Shown: in pieces, positions 10,812-21,863 of the stretch | How positions within the stretch are numbered: position 1 is the first letter of the stretch | Layout of the letters: each line of letters begins with the position of its first letter | Assembly: GCA_030247855.1 (NCBI GenBank) | Contig: JAPDRN010000005.1 | Location: 558,001 to 622,000 of the forward strand | DNA: 64,000 bases | Direction of reading: 5' to 3' | Source of the DNA: Knufia peltigerae | Lineage: Eukaryota; Ascomycota; Eurotiomycetes; Chaetothyriales; Trichomeriaceae | Notes under the pieces: generated by a model | The model's input: only the letters and a program-made list of their open reading frames with translations | Database searches by the model: none | Told to the model about the DNA's origin: nothing | Translations under genes and position numbers: made by a program

Positions 10812-12268
10812 TCATTTGGGAGGTATGTAATTGCCTGTCTGATCCCATTGGTGGTGATCAGCGAAGATGCCTGTGCCCCGTCCATCCTGTTTGAAGATTT
10901 GAGCGTCCTTCATGACAAAGTCGACGTGTCTCAACGCCAATCTGTCCTCACGCGGGTCGGAAGTAAGTGCTATAATGTCTGCTCGCAGACCTGGTTCAAA
11001 CCATCCGAAGCGCATTCCGCATAAATCGCCGCCACAAGCTTCCCATCCCCCAACAAAGCATGCCTCCAAGACATCTTCCAGGGGGAGACCAGCTTCGTGC
11101 ATAAGTTCCAACTCTCTCACCCCTTGGCCGTGGGGAAAAGGGCCTGTGTCCCCTCCACAGCAAAATCGCACGCCGACTTCGTAGGCCAGTTTTGTCTGCG
11201 CTCTGATTTCGGGGTAGCGGCGATGGTGGAGGCGCTCACATACCGCCAGGGTCGGGCAGAAGACCGTCCCCTTCTCCTTCATCAACTCGAATAGCTCCCT
11301 ATTTGCGAAGTATGCGTGTTCGATAGTATGCACACCAGCGTTAACGGCGATCAAGGCGCCCTCAATAGTCCCAGCGTGGCAAACGACGGGCGCCTTGCCC
11401 ATTTTCGCCTCCTGAACCAGAGCCTCGACTTCTTCCCGTGCGAAGACAAGAAGATCAGGATTGGGTTCCGCAGGGGGGTGCTTCACACCGACAACATAGG
11501 GATGTTGCTGAGCAGGCGGGTATCGCATGACGCGGCGACGATAATCGGCGAAGAACTTGATGACATCCGCCCCAGCGGCCAGGCGTCGTCTCACGGCCGT
11601 TCGCACCTGTTCAGGACCGTCTACTGCTTCTCCTCCCATCGGCAAACAGACGCCGCCGGAAGAGTTCTCTGTGCGAGGTTCATAAGAACCCGTGCTGGCA
11701 AGCGCTCTAGTTGCTACGAACAGGCGCGGCCCCGGGGTTAGACCACGGTTGATGCAATCCCGGAGTTGAGCATCGCCCTCTCCCATGGACTCGGAGCTTA
11801 GATCACTGCGGCTCCTTGTCAGTATTATCCGATGCCAAATTCAATGTTCAAGGCCCAAAGCAAACCTACCGATAGGTTGTGTAGCCTGCGAGTAGCGCGG
11901 TTCGGGCGTGGTTCGCGGCGCGGACGATTCGCTCAACAACGCTTTCGTCGCGCTTCTGGATGACGGAGGCCCGTTCGCTATGTCGAATATGTCAGCCTGT
12001 TTCAAGAATCACCGTTTCAATCGCCTTCTTACTCGTAGGCGTGCAGGAATATGTGTGTATGCGCGTCAACGAAGCCCGGCATCACGATCTTGCCCCGAAG
12101 ATCGACATCCCCTTTGGGTACGGATTGGCCCAGGGAACCTGGTTTTCGTTGACTGACTTCCACAATCAAGCCAGACTTGGGGTCGACTGTGACTGAGACA
12201 TCATTCACAAACGCCTTCTTCTTGGGGTCGAAGAGAGTCGAGGTATGAATGGTAAATTGGGATGACAT
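10812..12268 (-). CDS. Metal-dependent amidohydrolase (imidazolonepropionase/prolidase-like)
   Basis: Three exons on the minus strand, 12268-12033, 11977-11870 and 11805-10812, encode 445 aa. Splicing restores continuous family sequence (LHAYDERASVIQKRDE; GYTTYRDLSSESMGEGD). The metal ligands of the amidohydrolase barrel are all visible: His70 and His72 in VDAHTH, Lys198 in ADVIKFF (the usual carboxylated lysine), His258 in VVCHAGT, His278 in HTIEHAY and Asp334 in GGDTGPF. The N-terminal beta-sandwich has LRGKIVMPGFVDAHTH. Family members hydrolyse amide or cyclic amide bonds, including N-acyl amino acids, dipeptides and amide mycotoxins; the substrate here cannot be read from sequence. No signal peptide is seen, so it is likely cytosolic. 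It is divergently paired with the S33 hydrolase across a shared 866-bp promoter region. Confidence 0.9.
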
Positions 12269-13134
12269 GATGGATTGCTACACGTTTGCGCTGCGGCGTG
12301 GGTGGTGAGAAGAACCAAACCCTTTGTACGACGCATTTTCCAAAGACGTGGCATCGAGCTTTCTTCTTATCGCTTTCCTTTGGCAGTAGCATGATTCGGT
12401 ATTCCGAACGGCTGTCCTTCGAACATTGTCTCTTTGAGGAGTCGCTGGGAGCAAGCTTACCCAATCACGCCCCGATGACAATTCTGGAGTGTTCACGTTT
12501 CGCGGGCGGCGGAGACGGCCCCATGGGACAACAAAGGGTCAAAGCCTAGCGCAAGAGGTTGTATCTCGCTCGAGTCCGGTATTCCCGCATCTAGAACTTG
12601 CCATGGCTGCCTCGCCGACCTCAAGATCGAACGATAGATGTTCGCTCTGCTCCGTCTCGGCTGCGGCAAACCATTTGCGAGAAGTTCTTCAAGTCGCCGC
12701 GTTGCACCATACTTACCAAACGATGAGGCCGATCGTCCCGCCTATTTTTGGAAGCCTTTCGTCCCGTTGTTGCCGCCGCAGTTTGCCTAGCTCGGGCCCC
12801 TTTTTCCCGCCCAAGTCCGCAGGCATTTAGTCACCCGAGGTGGCAGACGGCAGATCTTTCGTCTAACCATGGAGTGACAACAATGCCCATTCGTGCTCGC
12901 CTCATGTTTTGCTTGCACCTTACTACCATCATGATGCTTGGAGTTTGTCAGCAGTGGCTGCATAATTGTGTATAGTATCTGGACAACCACGAGACTGCTT
13001 ACCAAAGCACTGGCCTGGGATGACGAGGCATAGGAAAACTACATAAGGACAGCTGGTTGGAGATAGACAGCAGCAGATGGCAGCAACGTCGAGCAACATC
13101 TGAGCCTAGTGATTCGCCCTTCTCTCAACAAAGC
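12269..13134. promoter_or_regulatory. Bidirectional promoter between amidohydrolase and S33 hydrolase
   Basis: 866 bp between divergent ATGs. A dense patch of CGG triplets lies at 12503-12518 (four in 16 nt), and CCG triplets recur at 12764-12766, 12773-12775 and 12776-12778. CGG/CCG half-sites are what Zn2Cys6 proteins usually bind, and two such factors are encoded nearby, but binding here is inference. Short open frames inside look like noise. Confidence 0.5.
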
Positions 13135-14164
13135 ATGGCAGATCCAAAAACAACAACCGTGCAGATGGACGATGGTGCAAAGCTGCACGTCAAGCTCTTT
13201 GGAGACGATTCCAGCAAAACGAAGCCCCTCTTCATCGGCCTTCATGGAGCACCAGGGCTGGTTACTCACAGGGACGCAGAGGCTTTTGCCAGCCAACTGT
13301 CTTCCATCTTTCGAGTTCTGGTGTTTGATGGCCGCGGGAGTGGCGTTTCGGATCTGATCGGGCCTTATACCCACGATCGCTGGATGAAGGATATTGAGAA
13401 TCTCAGGTAAGCGGAGGCGCAATAGAAACTATGTACAATATCCATCTAACTGCGAATACTATAGGAATTGGGCCGGAGCTGAGAAATTTGTGCTGGGCGG
13501 CCATTCCTACGGAGGGTTTCTGGCCTTGGACTACGCCATCCATCACATTGACCGTCTCCAGGGGTTAATCCTAATAGATACCTGGACGGTTGGGATGCGA
13601 GGGGCCATGACTGCTTTGGCAAATGTCTTGCACTCGGATAGAGTCAAGCCGGACAAGGATCGCCAGATTCGAATGTGGTCGGGCAACCTCCTCAGTGACC
13701 AGGACTATCAACACGGAATCACGGAAGTCCTCTCCTTCTATGCTCCGCCCGACGACGTGGCGAAGGAAACGACTGTGAGTGAAGGTGACCAGCCCATATC
13801 GATTGCCGAGTTATTTGGGCCCGGAGGACGATTTCACATTCATGCCAAAACACAAAATTGGGCCTTTAGCCAAAATATGCCAAGGTTTGATGTTCGACAG
13901 CAACTGAAGGACATCACGGTAAATACATGACCCATGTGCTTTTAGACATATTCTTGAAATTCTGACAATTCGCAGGTTCCTACGCTCGTCACCGTCGGGC
14001 GACATGACTACGTGACACCCCTGCACTTTGCGGAAGAGATTGCCAGTGGCATCCCAGATTCGAGACTGGAAATATTCGAGCACTCAGGGCATGCTCCTCA
14101 TTCAGATGAACCTCAGAAGTTCAATCGGATTATTCTAGAGTTCCTAAAGACTAGAGTCCTATAA
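13135..14164 (+). CDS. Alpha/beta hydrolase, prolyl iminopeptidase (S33)-like
   Basis: Three exons, 13135-13406, 13465-13918 and 13976-14164, give 304 aa. The fold signatures are complete: FIGLHGAPG (oxyanion-hole HGxPG), the nucleophile elbow GGHSYGG with Ser105, Asp253 in VGRHDYVTP and His281 in EHSGHAPH. The order, cap region and length fit the proline iminopeptidase branch of the S33 family, which removes N-terminal proline or, in many fungal homologues, hydrolyses small amides, esters or lactones. No signal peptide or membrane segment is present, so a cytosolic enzyme is likely. It diverges from the amidohydrolase and lies just upstream of the second Zn2Cys6 gene. Exact substrate not determinable. 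Confidence 0.88.
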
Positions 14165-14559
14165 CTATATGGTGGAAGTGGGAAGGCAAGGGAAAGTCCT
14201 CTCAAGATGGACCAGTTGTTTGATTCATTCATTTTGTTGCAGATTATGAATAAGCATCAATGGCAATAAGAGAGACTATTCATTCCGTATCATACCTCAT
14301 ACATACCTTTTCTCTCAATGAGGTATGATGCCTCACATTCTCCTGGCCAGGGTCTTACTTTCCAAGAATAGTTAGCGTATACTAAACGCGTTAGTCTTAA
14401 GATTCTACAACTTCCATTCATTCACTCACCTTCCTACACTACTTCTACACGATATGTATATCTTTCAATGTACTAGCTGTCTCCATCATTGCACTGGTGG
14501 CACGTCTGACCGGTTAGTGCACGCTGCACTCTCGGATATCAGTAAGGAGATTGACGAAT
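14165..14559. other. Intergenic region with a perfect hairpin
   Basis: 395 bp between the S33 hydrolase and the second Zn2Cys6 gene, both on the plus strand. It carries a perfect 12-bp inverted repeat at 14289-14329, about 125 bp after the hydrolase stop codon. The rest is AT-rich, with no gene recognised. Confidence 0.5.
14289..14329. repeat. Perfect 12-bp inverted repeat (hairpin)
   Basis: Left arm atcatacctcat (14289-14300) and right arm atgaggtatgat (14318-14329) are exact reverse complements separated by 17 nt. It could be a 3'-end RNA hairpin of the hydrolase transcript, a dimeric protein site upstream of the regulator gene, or a small mobile-element relic. Confidence 0.6.
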
Positions 14560-16797
14560 ATGGCCGCCACGTCTTCGGAAGCGTCAAAAAGGCAGCGCCA
14601 AAGTAAAGCATGCGCGCGCTGCCGGAAAAGAAAAATTCGAGTATGCAACCTTGATGAGACGGTCTTTTGGATCGCATAGATGTCCTGACTTGAGATGACT
14701 GCTAGTGTGACTTGAATTACCCGAGCTGCGGTGCATGTTTCAATGCAGGGGCGACGTGTTTGGGCTTCGATTCCCTCCATGGGACTGACAAGCCCCGGAG
14801 CGTGGCTCGCCACCTGGAAGAGCGAGTGGCTGCACTGGAACTCGAACTAGCAGAAATTAAGAGCCGCAACTCCAACATCCTGGACAACGTCGATAGCGCG
14901 GTGGAGAGACTCGCATCCCGCCTGGCGACAGCAACTGCCGGACCGACTGGACGATCCCGTAGGCCGGAGTCACTCCTCCCTCTTGATTCCGAATACTTTC
15001 TCTCCGATTCACCAGTACCACCGTTCAAGGGGCATGCTTTGGATGGCATGAAGCCTGCTGAGCCAGCAGTCACGACGCCGCGGCCAGTCGAGATTTCTTC
15101 AATTCCTCGCCATGTCGTGGACGCATTGTTGAAGCACTACTGCGAGACCTATCGCCCACAGTACCCCTCGATTGGAGAGGAAGATCTCTACAGAGCCCGA
15201 GACAGAGTGTATGAAGGCCCACAGCTCATCGGGTACGAACCCTTTGTTGTTTGTATTACGTTGGCTATTAGCTCGAACACTCTCGTCCATATCGATGAGC
15301 AAAGGGCAGCAACAACCACGTATGGTCTGTGGGCCACCGCTGTTGGACACCTACAACAAGTCGGTACCACAAACTCGTGGGAACGTCTGCAGGCCCTACA
15401 ACTCCTGACACATTACGGCTTTTTAAATCCTCAGCATGTGAGCGTCAGTCACTGTGCCGCTGCGGCCAGTAGACTGGCATTGCAACTTGGTCTTCATGAA
15501 GAACTGCCAATCTCAATGCAGGCCGAGCTAAGTTCGGAAATATTAAACACCCGGCGGAGAATGTTTTGGAATGCATTGAATATTGATGCGTGAGCATCCC
15601 CGCCAAATTTCTCCGCTGGGGCTGGCAAATCTGACAAAATCTACAGCGCGGTTCACATTGTCCGTTGTGAACCTTTCAAATGGTCGAAACCTGAAATCCT
15701 GGCCAAGGTGCTGTCAATCCACGCCATCCAGCTGTGATTAATTTTCTGATCTAAATGTCCAGTTTCCCGACTCCGAGTCTCGATCAATGCCTACTCACTC
15801 TGCGCACATGTGGTCACTTAGGGAAATCGAGTGTGATAATACCTTGGGGTTGTACTATCCTAATTTGACACCTGACGCCTCCGAAGTGAACACTTCCTTC
15901 GAATACTTTTATACAAATATACAGACCCGACTGGATGAGTGGTATCGCGCCGTTCGCCAAAGCATCAATCTCACGGAGAAGATTGAGTTCCATGAGTTGC
16001 TATTTCAGGGCCAAGTTCTGAGGTTGAATCGACCTTCTCCGCGATGTCCTTACCCAAACGAAGAGATGAGCAAAAAGGCCATCAAAGCATCGATAGCCCT
16101 TATAAAAGAGTTCACTGTGCTGCAACGCTTAGGTAAGATGTTCATGATTTGGCATGCTGCACACACTGCTATCGAAGCCGGTGTCTATCTTCTCTCGTCT
16201 GCTTTTATGGGGATCGAATCCGAAGATCAAGACCGTCAACACCTAGGTGGCGAGGACATTAGGATCCTCATTAGATATATCAAAATGTTCCCAAGTCTCA
16301 TCTGGAAAATATCCCACCGATGGCCAAGCATAGTGCCCCACGCCTCTCAGCTGGAATCGATTTCCACCTCAGTGTTGGAGTATTTACAACAATGGTCAGA
16401 CGGACAAGACTCATGGAGAACCGAGTCTACGTTGATAAAGGAAAACCTTGAGCAAATGACCCTATTTGTGCCACCATCATCGCAAGAACAACTTCCCCCA
16501 CAAACGACAGGTATCTCTCAGACATTGGGGATTTCGTCTCATTTGCCCGAACAAATTGCTCCGATTCTAGGGCCTGCCGGGGTCCAAGCTCCGGGCAACC
16601 AAGAGATCATTTCAATCGACCGTGCCTGGGTTGAAGGTCAACCTGGTCTAGATCAGACATTTGCGAGTTTTCCCGAATCCTACTCCATTGACTACGGTGA
16701 TCCGATGACGTGGGACTTTTCTGGGATAGCCTCAGAGGAGATTTTTGCTGCATTAATGTACGGGGGACAGTCTTCTGATATGAATGATTTCATTTGA
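14560..16797 (+). CDS. Zn2Cys6 transcription factor (second of two in the block)
   Basis: Four exons, 14560-14640, 14706-15589, 15647-15707 and 15763-16797, encode 686 aa. The zinc cluster is complete after splicing: Cys18, 21, 28, 35, 38 and 45 (CARCRKRKIRC then DLNYPSCGACFNAGATC); intron 1 splits it before Cys28. A coiled coil follows (LEERVAALELELAEIKS). The regulatory domain shows typical landmarks: HYCETYRPQYPSI, LLTHYGFLNPQHVS and RRRMFWNALNIDA. The small third exon supplies VHIVRCEPFKWSKPEILAK and joins FPDSESRSM in the fourth, which matches the usual layout of a short proline-containing motif before an acidic FPD. Family role: nuclear activator or repressor, likely of nearby genes. 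It is upstream of and collinear with the transporter gene. The third-exon boundaries are the least certain part of the model. Confidence 0.85.
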
Positions 16798-17392
16798 AGC
16801 CCACGCAACTTACCAGGACCTTTCAACTTCAGGCGAGTGGAGCCAGAGATGTATGCTCAGGCCATAGAAGCAACGTCTTCAAGGATTTACTTCATTGTAT
16901 ACAACTCGCTGAGGAGCTGCCAGTAAAGCTGGTATTTCATCTGCTCCAAGCAGAAGTACTCCAGGCGGACGAAGCCGCGAACAAACAATCAACACGGCTG
17001 ACCTGCATAATCACAAGAGATCTCTCCCCCATCGGAGCTAAGCGAGTCTATGCTCGTCGGTCAACGATATCTTGTGTTGAAATCATGGCTGAAATACTGT
17101 CAAAACCATTTTGGCGAGATAAACCACGCTTTAGGTTTCCCCAGACGGCTTCAAGCGTCTGGCTATGGGTTTGTGAAGGACAATCCCGTTTCCTGAACCT
17201 GGGGAACCCCCTAGGACCCCACGATCCACTTTTCCTCAACCACAACGTATACCAAGTTGGTCATGATAAGTGAAATGTTATGGGCTGACACCGTTCTATT
17301 CCTGATTCATAAATACCCAGCCCTGCCCTGGAAATAGTGCTCGGGTGTCAGTATCATCATTTCGAAACATTGAGGTGTTGACTTCTTACAGC
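16798..17392. other. Intergenic region: promoter of the UNC93-like transporter
   Basis: 595 bp between two plus-strand genes. A TATA-like CATAAATA lies near 17308-17315, about 80 bp before the transporter ATG. A 159-codon open frame begins right at the regulator's stop, but it starts with TTG, resembles nothing and is taken as chance. Confidence 0.5.
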
Positions 17393-19062
17393 ATGGCTAT
17401 CAAAATCCCAGGGCTTCCGCCGCTGCGCCTAAATTCACCATATTGGCAAAAGTATGCTTCCTCCAACAGTATCCTCGGGATGAAAATAGACTGACAAACA
17501 ATAGTGTCAACATGGGAGTCATCATAGGCTTAACTGTGGGCATGTATCAGTGTCTAAACCTACTCGGTGCTGGGGGCGGCAAGCCCAGCTCTTACGAAAC
17601 TGTTCAAATCGTCAATAGCACTCTTTGTGCTGTTTGGTTCTTCTCCTCGGCCTTTGCTGGGACCGTTCTCAATACCATTGGGCCAGCAATATCTGCCTGC
17701 ATTGGCATCATTGGTTTCATTCTCTACGTCGGCGGTCTCTGGTATTTTGATGCCACCGGTAACAACTGGTTTCCCATCTTCTCAGGTGTTGCAATTGGTG
17801 TTAGTCCCGATAAGCTCCTTTTCTGATGATAGACCATCCCAACTAACGGTCAGATTACAGTTATCAGCCGGCCTGATCTGGGTGACTATGGGGTCGATCG
17901 CCATGTCATACTCGGAGGAAAAAGAGAGAGGTGCATTCATCACGATGTCGGTCAATCTACAAGCGGTAGGCGCAGGCGTTGGTGGGCTCATTGTCCTCAT
18001 TATCAATCGCAATCGGGTAGATGTTGCTGGTGTCCCGACCGCAGTCTATGCCACCCTGATAGCCCTGATGGGCGTCGCTTGCCTTCTGTCCTTCTTTTTG
18101 AGACCTCCTTCGAAAATCATTCGGGATGATGGCACGCAACTTTTCACCATCAAGTCCCGTGGATGGAAAGAAGAGTTGAAATCCAACCTGGAGATCTTCA
18201 AGGACTGGAAACTCATGATCATGATTCCAGCCTTTCTCCCTTCCGAAACCTTCCTGGTCTACTCGGGGTCCGTCAATGCCTACCACAATAATCTACGGAC
18301 GAGATGTCTCTTGTCTTTCATGGCTGTCGTCATACAAGTACCATGTGGCTATGGATTGCAGAAGATCTTGGACCACAAGACCTGGCCTCGGCGCAAGAGA
18401 GCATTCGTCGGCCTTGCGGTGGTTGGTATCCCCCTCATGGGCGCCTGGATGTGGGAAATCATCCGCGTTCGCGACTATAACCGCAAAAGCCCCCCGACCA
18501 ATCCCCTAGACTGGAACGAGCCAAGATTCGGACCTATCTTCGTTCTGTTTGTTCTCACCTGGGTTTCTAGTGTCTTGTTCCAGTACATTACGCTCTATTT
18601 CCTGAGTGCCCTGACGAACTCACCCCGCAAGTCCGCCGTCTATGCTGTAAGTTGATGTCTTTTGCCCTTTCTGTTTATTTGGTGTTATAGGCTAACGCCA
18701 CCGTCTTTCTTTTTTCTCAGGGCGTATACAGAAGTTTCCTGGCTGCCGGAGAAGCTATATGTTTTGGAGTTGACTCGATCGGCGTCCCCTACATCAAGGA
18801 GGCCGGGGTGATTTTCACGTTTTATGCTACAGGAATCCTAGTCTTCGTTTATTTGGCAGCATATCATATCAAAGAGACCGAATACTTTGTGGGAGAGGAA
18901 GGGGTGGTCATCCCGCAGCATGTCATCGAAGAGAACCCTGACAAGGCAGCCGCTGCAGATATTGACATGACATTTACAAAGGCAGAAAGGGATATCTGTC
19001 AGCAAAGAGACACCAAGACAGGCGCCAGCCTGGAGACGACGAATGATGGGCTAGGGTCTTGA
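17393..19062 (+). CDS. UNC93-like major-facilitator membrane protein
   Basis: Four exons, 17393-17451, 17505-17799, 17861-18646 and 18721-19062, give 493 aa. The protein is strongly hydrophobic with about ten to twelve predicted membrane helices (for example TVLNTIGPAISACIGIIGFI and FGPIFVLFVLTWVSSVLF). The stretch AIGLSAGLIWVTMGSIAMSY followed by SEEKERGAFITMSVNLQAVG is characteristic of fungal UNC93-like members (the DUF895 group) of the MFS fold. The cytosolic C-terminal tail is polar and charged. Family function is poorly defined; ion or small-molecule transport is usual. Position immediately downstream of a regulator and upstream of three redox/hydrolytic enzymes suggests it imports or exports the cluster's compound; that is inference. 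All introns preserve frame and conserved segments. Confidence 0.88.
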
Positions 19063-19985
19063 ATGTCAAACATGGCCATATAGCATTCCTCAAGTTTACT
19101 ACTGGGAAATACCAGCCTCATTGCACAGGTTTTATATATATTCAACATTTCCCCGAGGCTCTCCAGAGGTGCAACAGAGACAATTTCGCCCTTCGCTGGC
19201 TCTCAGACCTCCGATATCAAAAAAAGTGTCGCTCTTTTTCAAAGTCACGCTTGGGCAGTGAGGATATAGATGAGACTATTGAAGAAGATCAATCGATTTG
19301 AATTCTGCACATCAAATGCCAGTCCGAAGCTGTGGGATAAATGGACTAGAGGACAATCGGCAGAGCGATCGATCGTATGATATTCTTGATCTCTAATCTG
19401 ATTAATCGACTTGCGACCTCTGATTTGACTGTCCGTACCAAGACGAGTCTCATGGGATCGGATAACAACATGCTCCATTTTCCATGTTGAATAATCTATC
19501 ACCACCTCTAACCCTTTCTTTGTCTCTCGGTGTGTGGCAGGTTGCCTCCCCTGATGTGCATGAATTTATGAACCGATGACAAATGAACGTACTCTGGGGG
19601 ATGGTTACTTTGAGGGCCAATACGGGAATACGCGATGAAGAAGACCTCTCTGACGGAGTGGGGCCGTTTTCATGACAAGTCCAGAAAGCCCTCCCTCCTT
19701 TTGGTTTCGCCACGTAACTGTATCGAGTCTTTGCCTGCACGACTTGATCACTGAGTTTCGATCTGAAGGACTACTTTGCCAATCAGTAAGTAGGGGCCTT
19801 TGACTCCAGAAGGTTAAGTTGATACTACTCCGTGCCACCTCCGTATAAAAAGTTCATGACCGTTGCACAGTGCCTTTTGCCAATATGCAAGTCATGGTCG
19901 CATTCGTCGTCGTGGTGGCCTGACAAAAAAAGAAGAGTGACAAAGACAAACGAATCGACCAGAGAAGGGCCTCTGCTACTCGACG
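19063..19985. promoter_or_regulatory. Intergenic region: promoter of the MDR reductase
   Basis: 923 bp between plus-strand genes. Near the right end, TATAAAA at 19844-19850 is a good TATA box. The near-consensus nonamer TACTCCGTG is at 19826-19834. Minus-strand open frames of 77-153 codons here show no recognisable family. Confidence 0.5.
19844..19850 (+). promoter_or_regulatory. TATA box of the MDR reductase gene
   Basis: TATAAAA, 142 bp upstream of the ATG at 19986; canonical sequence and plausible spacing. In fungi, TATA boxes are more frequent at regulated genes. Confidence 0.5.
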
Positions 19986-21160
19986 ATGAAGGCTGTCGTC
20001 GCTTGTGGTGATGAGGCTGTCCTGACGAAAAATCGTCCGAAACCCAAACTTCGCGACGACTGCGTCTTGGTCAAAGTCATCGCCGTCGCGCTCAACCCGA
20101 CCGACTGGAAGCATTTGGCGGGGAGGTTGGTCCCGGACGGGTGTCTGTTGGGCTGCGACTTTGCCGGGTATGTGGAAGAGGTCGGCAAAGGGGTGACCAA
20201 GGTCTACTCGAAAGGGGACCGGGTCGCCGGGACGGTGCACGGGGGCCACCCATCCCAGCCCGAGGACGGGGCGTTTGCCGAATACATAGTGGCCAAGGGA
20301 GATCTTTGCTTCCAAGTACCTCGGGAGTTGCCATTCGAAAAGGCCGCCACTCTACCATTGGGCCTGGCCACGGTCATGCAGGGTCTGTACCAAAAGGGGT
20401 TGAAGATGAACCTCCCAGACAATCCGATAAAAGAAGACAAGGCGCTCGTACTCATCTACGGAGGATCGACGGCCACGGGGGCACTGGGGATTCAATTTGC
20501 AAGACTGTATGTTTTCTCCTTCGTTTGGTCCCACCTCTTTATCCCTTTCTATTTCATTTGATACCCACCTAGCGAGAGCCATCAAAATGACCAAGAATCT
20601 CTCTCGATGAGCTCAAAAGATCAGGGTACACCGTCGTCACAACCTGCTCCGAGACAAACTTCGAATACGTCAAAAGTCTCGGGGCCGATCATGTGCTTGA
20701 CTGCTACAATGAGTCACCAGACCAAATTGGAAGACAGATTCGAGAATTCACCGAGGACAAGCTGAGGCTCGCGTGGGACTTGGTCTCTAGTTCCGAGTCT
20801 GCTCGAGCGTGCTCCGAGGCGCTGTCGTCGGACGGCACGGGATGCAGGTACGCTTCTTTCCTCGCCAACAAAAGCCCCCGACCGGAGATCGTGAGCGTCG
20901 GCACCAACATGTACACGATCTGGGGCGAGTCTTTTAGAGTGGGTGAGCAGCTGGAGTATCCGGCCTCTCGGGAGGACTTCGACTGGGGCAGGCGGTTCAT
21001 GGCTTCGGCCGAGATACTGATCTCGCAGGGCAAACTGAGGCCCCATCGAGAAGTGGCGATGCCGGGTGGATTGGCGGGCGTGCCGGACGGTCTCGAAAAG
21101 CTGAAAATGGGAGGCGTCAGTGCCGGCAAACTGGTCTATAGGATTTCAGATACACCTTGA
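19986..21160 (+). CDS. Medium-chain dehydrogenase/reductase, trans-enoyl-reductase-like
   Basis: Two exons, 19986-20506 and 20620-21160, encode 353 aa. The N-terminal GroES-like domain has MKAVVACGDEAVLTKNRPKP and VIAVALNPTDWKHL, and CDFAGYVEEVGKGV. The Rossmann part has the nucleotide loop LIYGGSTATGALGIQFARL and, across the intron, SGYTVVTTCSETNFEYVKSL followed by GADHVLDCYNESP. The catalytic-zinc ligands of alcohol dehydrogenases are absent, placing it with the zinc-free, NADPH-dependent fungal enoyl reductases (LovC/ToxD-like). Such proteins reduce an alpha,beta-unsaturated carbonyl, sometimes acting in trans on a polyketide synthase, but none is in this window. Collinear with the downstream Old Yellow Enzyme, another ene-reductase. 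Cytosolic. Family secure; substrate unknown. Confidence 0.88.
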
Positions 21161-21863
21161 CTCTTTTGGCGCCGCATGGTCTGAGCCCGCCGCCGTCGTC
21201 GTAGAAGCTGTGTGAAAAAAGTACGTCTATGTGTGGTTGTTCTCGTGTGATTCAACCGGGGGTCTGCAAGATATTCGTAAATTAACTGTGCTAAAGAATG
21301 ACTGCAGTCCCTGATGCTCGACACGATCAGGACTGGGACTCGGCTACTGTGCTCATCTTACAAATCTCATTTTAAACGCTATTGATCTTGGTCAGTGTAG
21401 TTCAGACCGTCATGTCTCTAGATCGTTTTTTCGATAATGGGAAAGATCCCCGTGTAATCACATAAACAACCGCCAAAAAGGCATACGAACATGCGGATCT
21501 CTGTCACTTCCTAGTAAGGTCTTTGTACCCCCTAGCTCGGTCGTTTCTTTCTGTTTCTGAAAAAGCGAGTCTGGTTTTCAATTTATAAGCAAGTGACAAT
21601 AAGTGTGGGCCATGGCTTGCACAAATACCAGTACTCGTATATTGAATCTCGAAAGAGCACCGCCACCCTACAGGACGGGTTCCGTACCTATATAAGTCAC
21701 TTGCCTCAGGGGGGCTGTCCCCGGTCTGATGTTCTCACACATACCTAGTCAATCTCCTGTGAGAGACGATAAAATACTTTTCAACGACAAACGGAAACAG
21801 GAGGCATCTAACAGCTGTCCACAAAAAACAATATCATAACCACTCTCAACTCCTTCTATCATC
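21161..21863. promoter_or_regulatory. Intergenic region: promoter of the Old Yellow Enzyme gene
   Basis: 703 bp between plus-strand genes. It contains a clear TATA box at 21689-21696 followed by an A/C-rich 5' leader leading to the ATG at 21864. No other gene seen. Confidence 0.55.
21689..21696 (+). promoter_or_regulatory. TATA box of the Old Yellow Enzyme gene
   Basis: TATATAAG lies 175 bp upstream of the ATG, the strongest TATA match in the cluster. Together with the TATA box of the neighbouring reductase it suggests inducible expression. Confidence 0.5.

Noticed and set aside
9211..14164. Possible penicillin/beta-lactam biosynthetic cluster
   Set aside because: Only a C45 homologue is present; no ACV synthetase or isopenicillin N synthase, and the enzyme lacks the peroxisomal tag.
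16794..17273. 159-codon open frame directly after the second Zn2Cys6 gene
   Set aside because: It begins with TTG and overlaps the regulator's stop; composition and lack of similarity suggest 3' UTR.
19854..20358. Minus-strand frames of 88-153 codons over the start of the MDR reductase
   Set aside because: They are antisense to a conserved GroES-like domain and lack any similarity.
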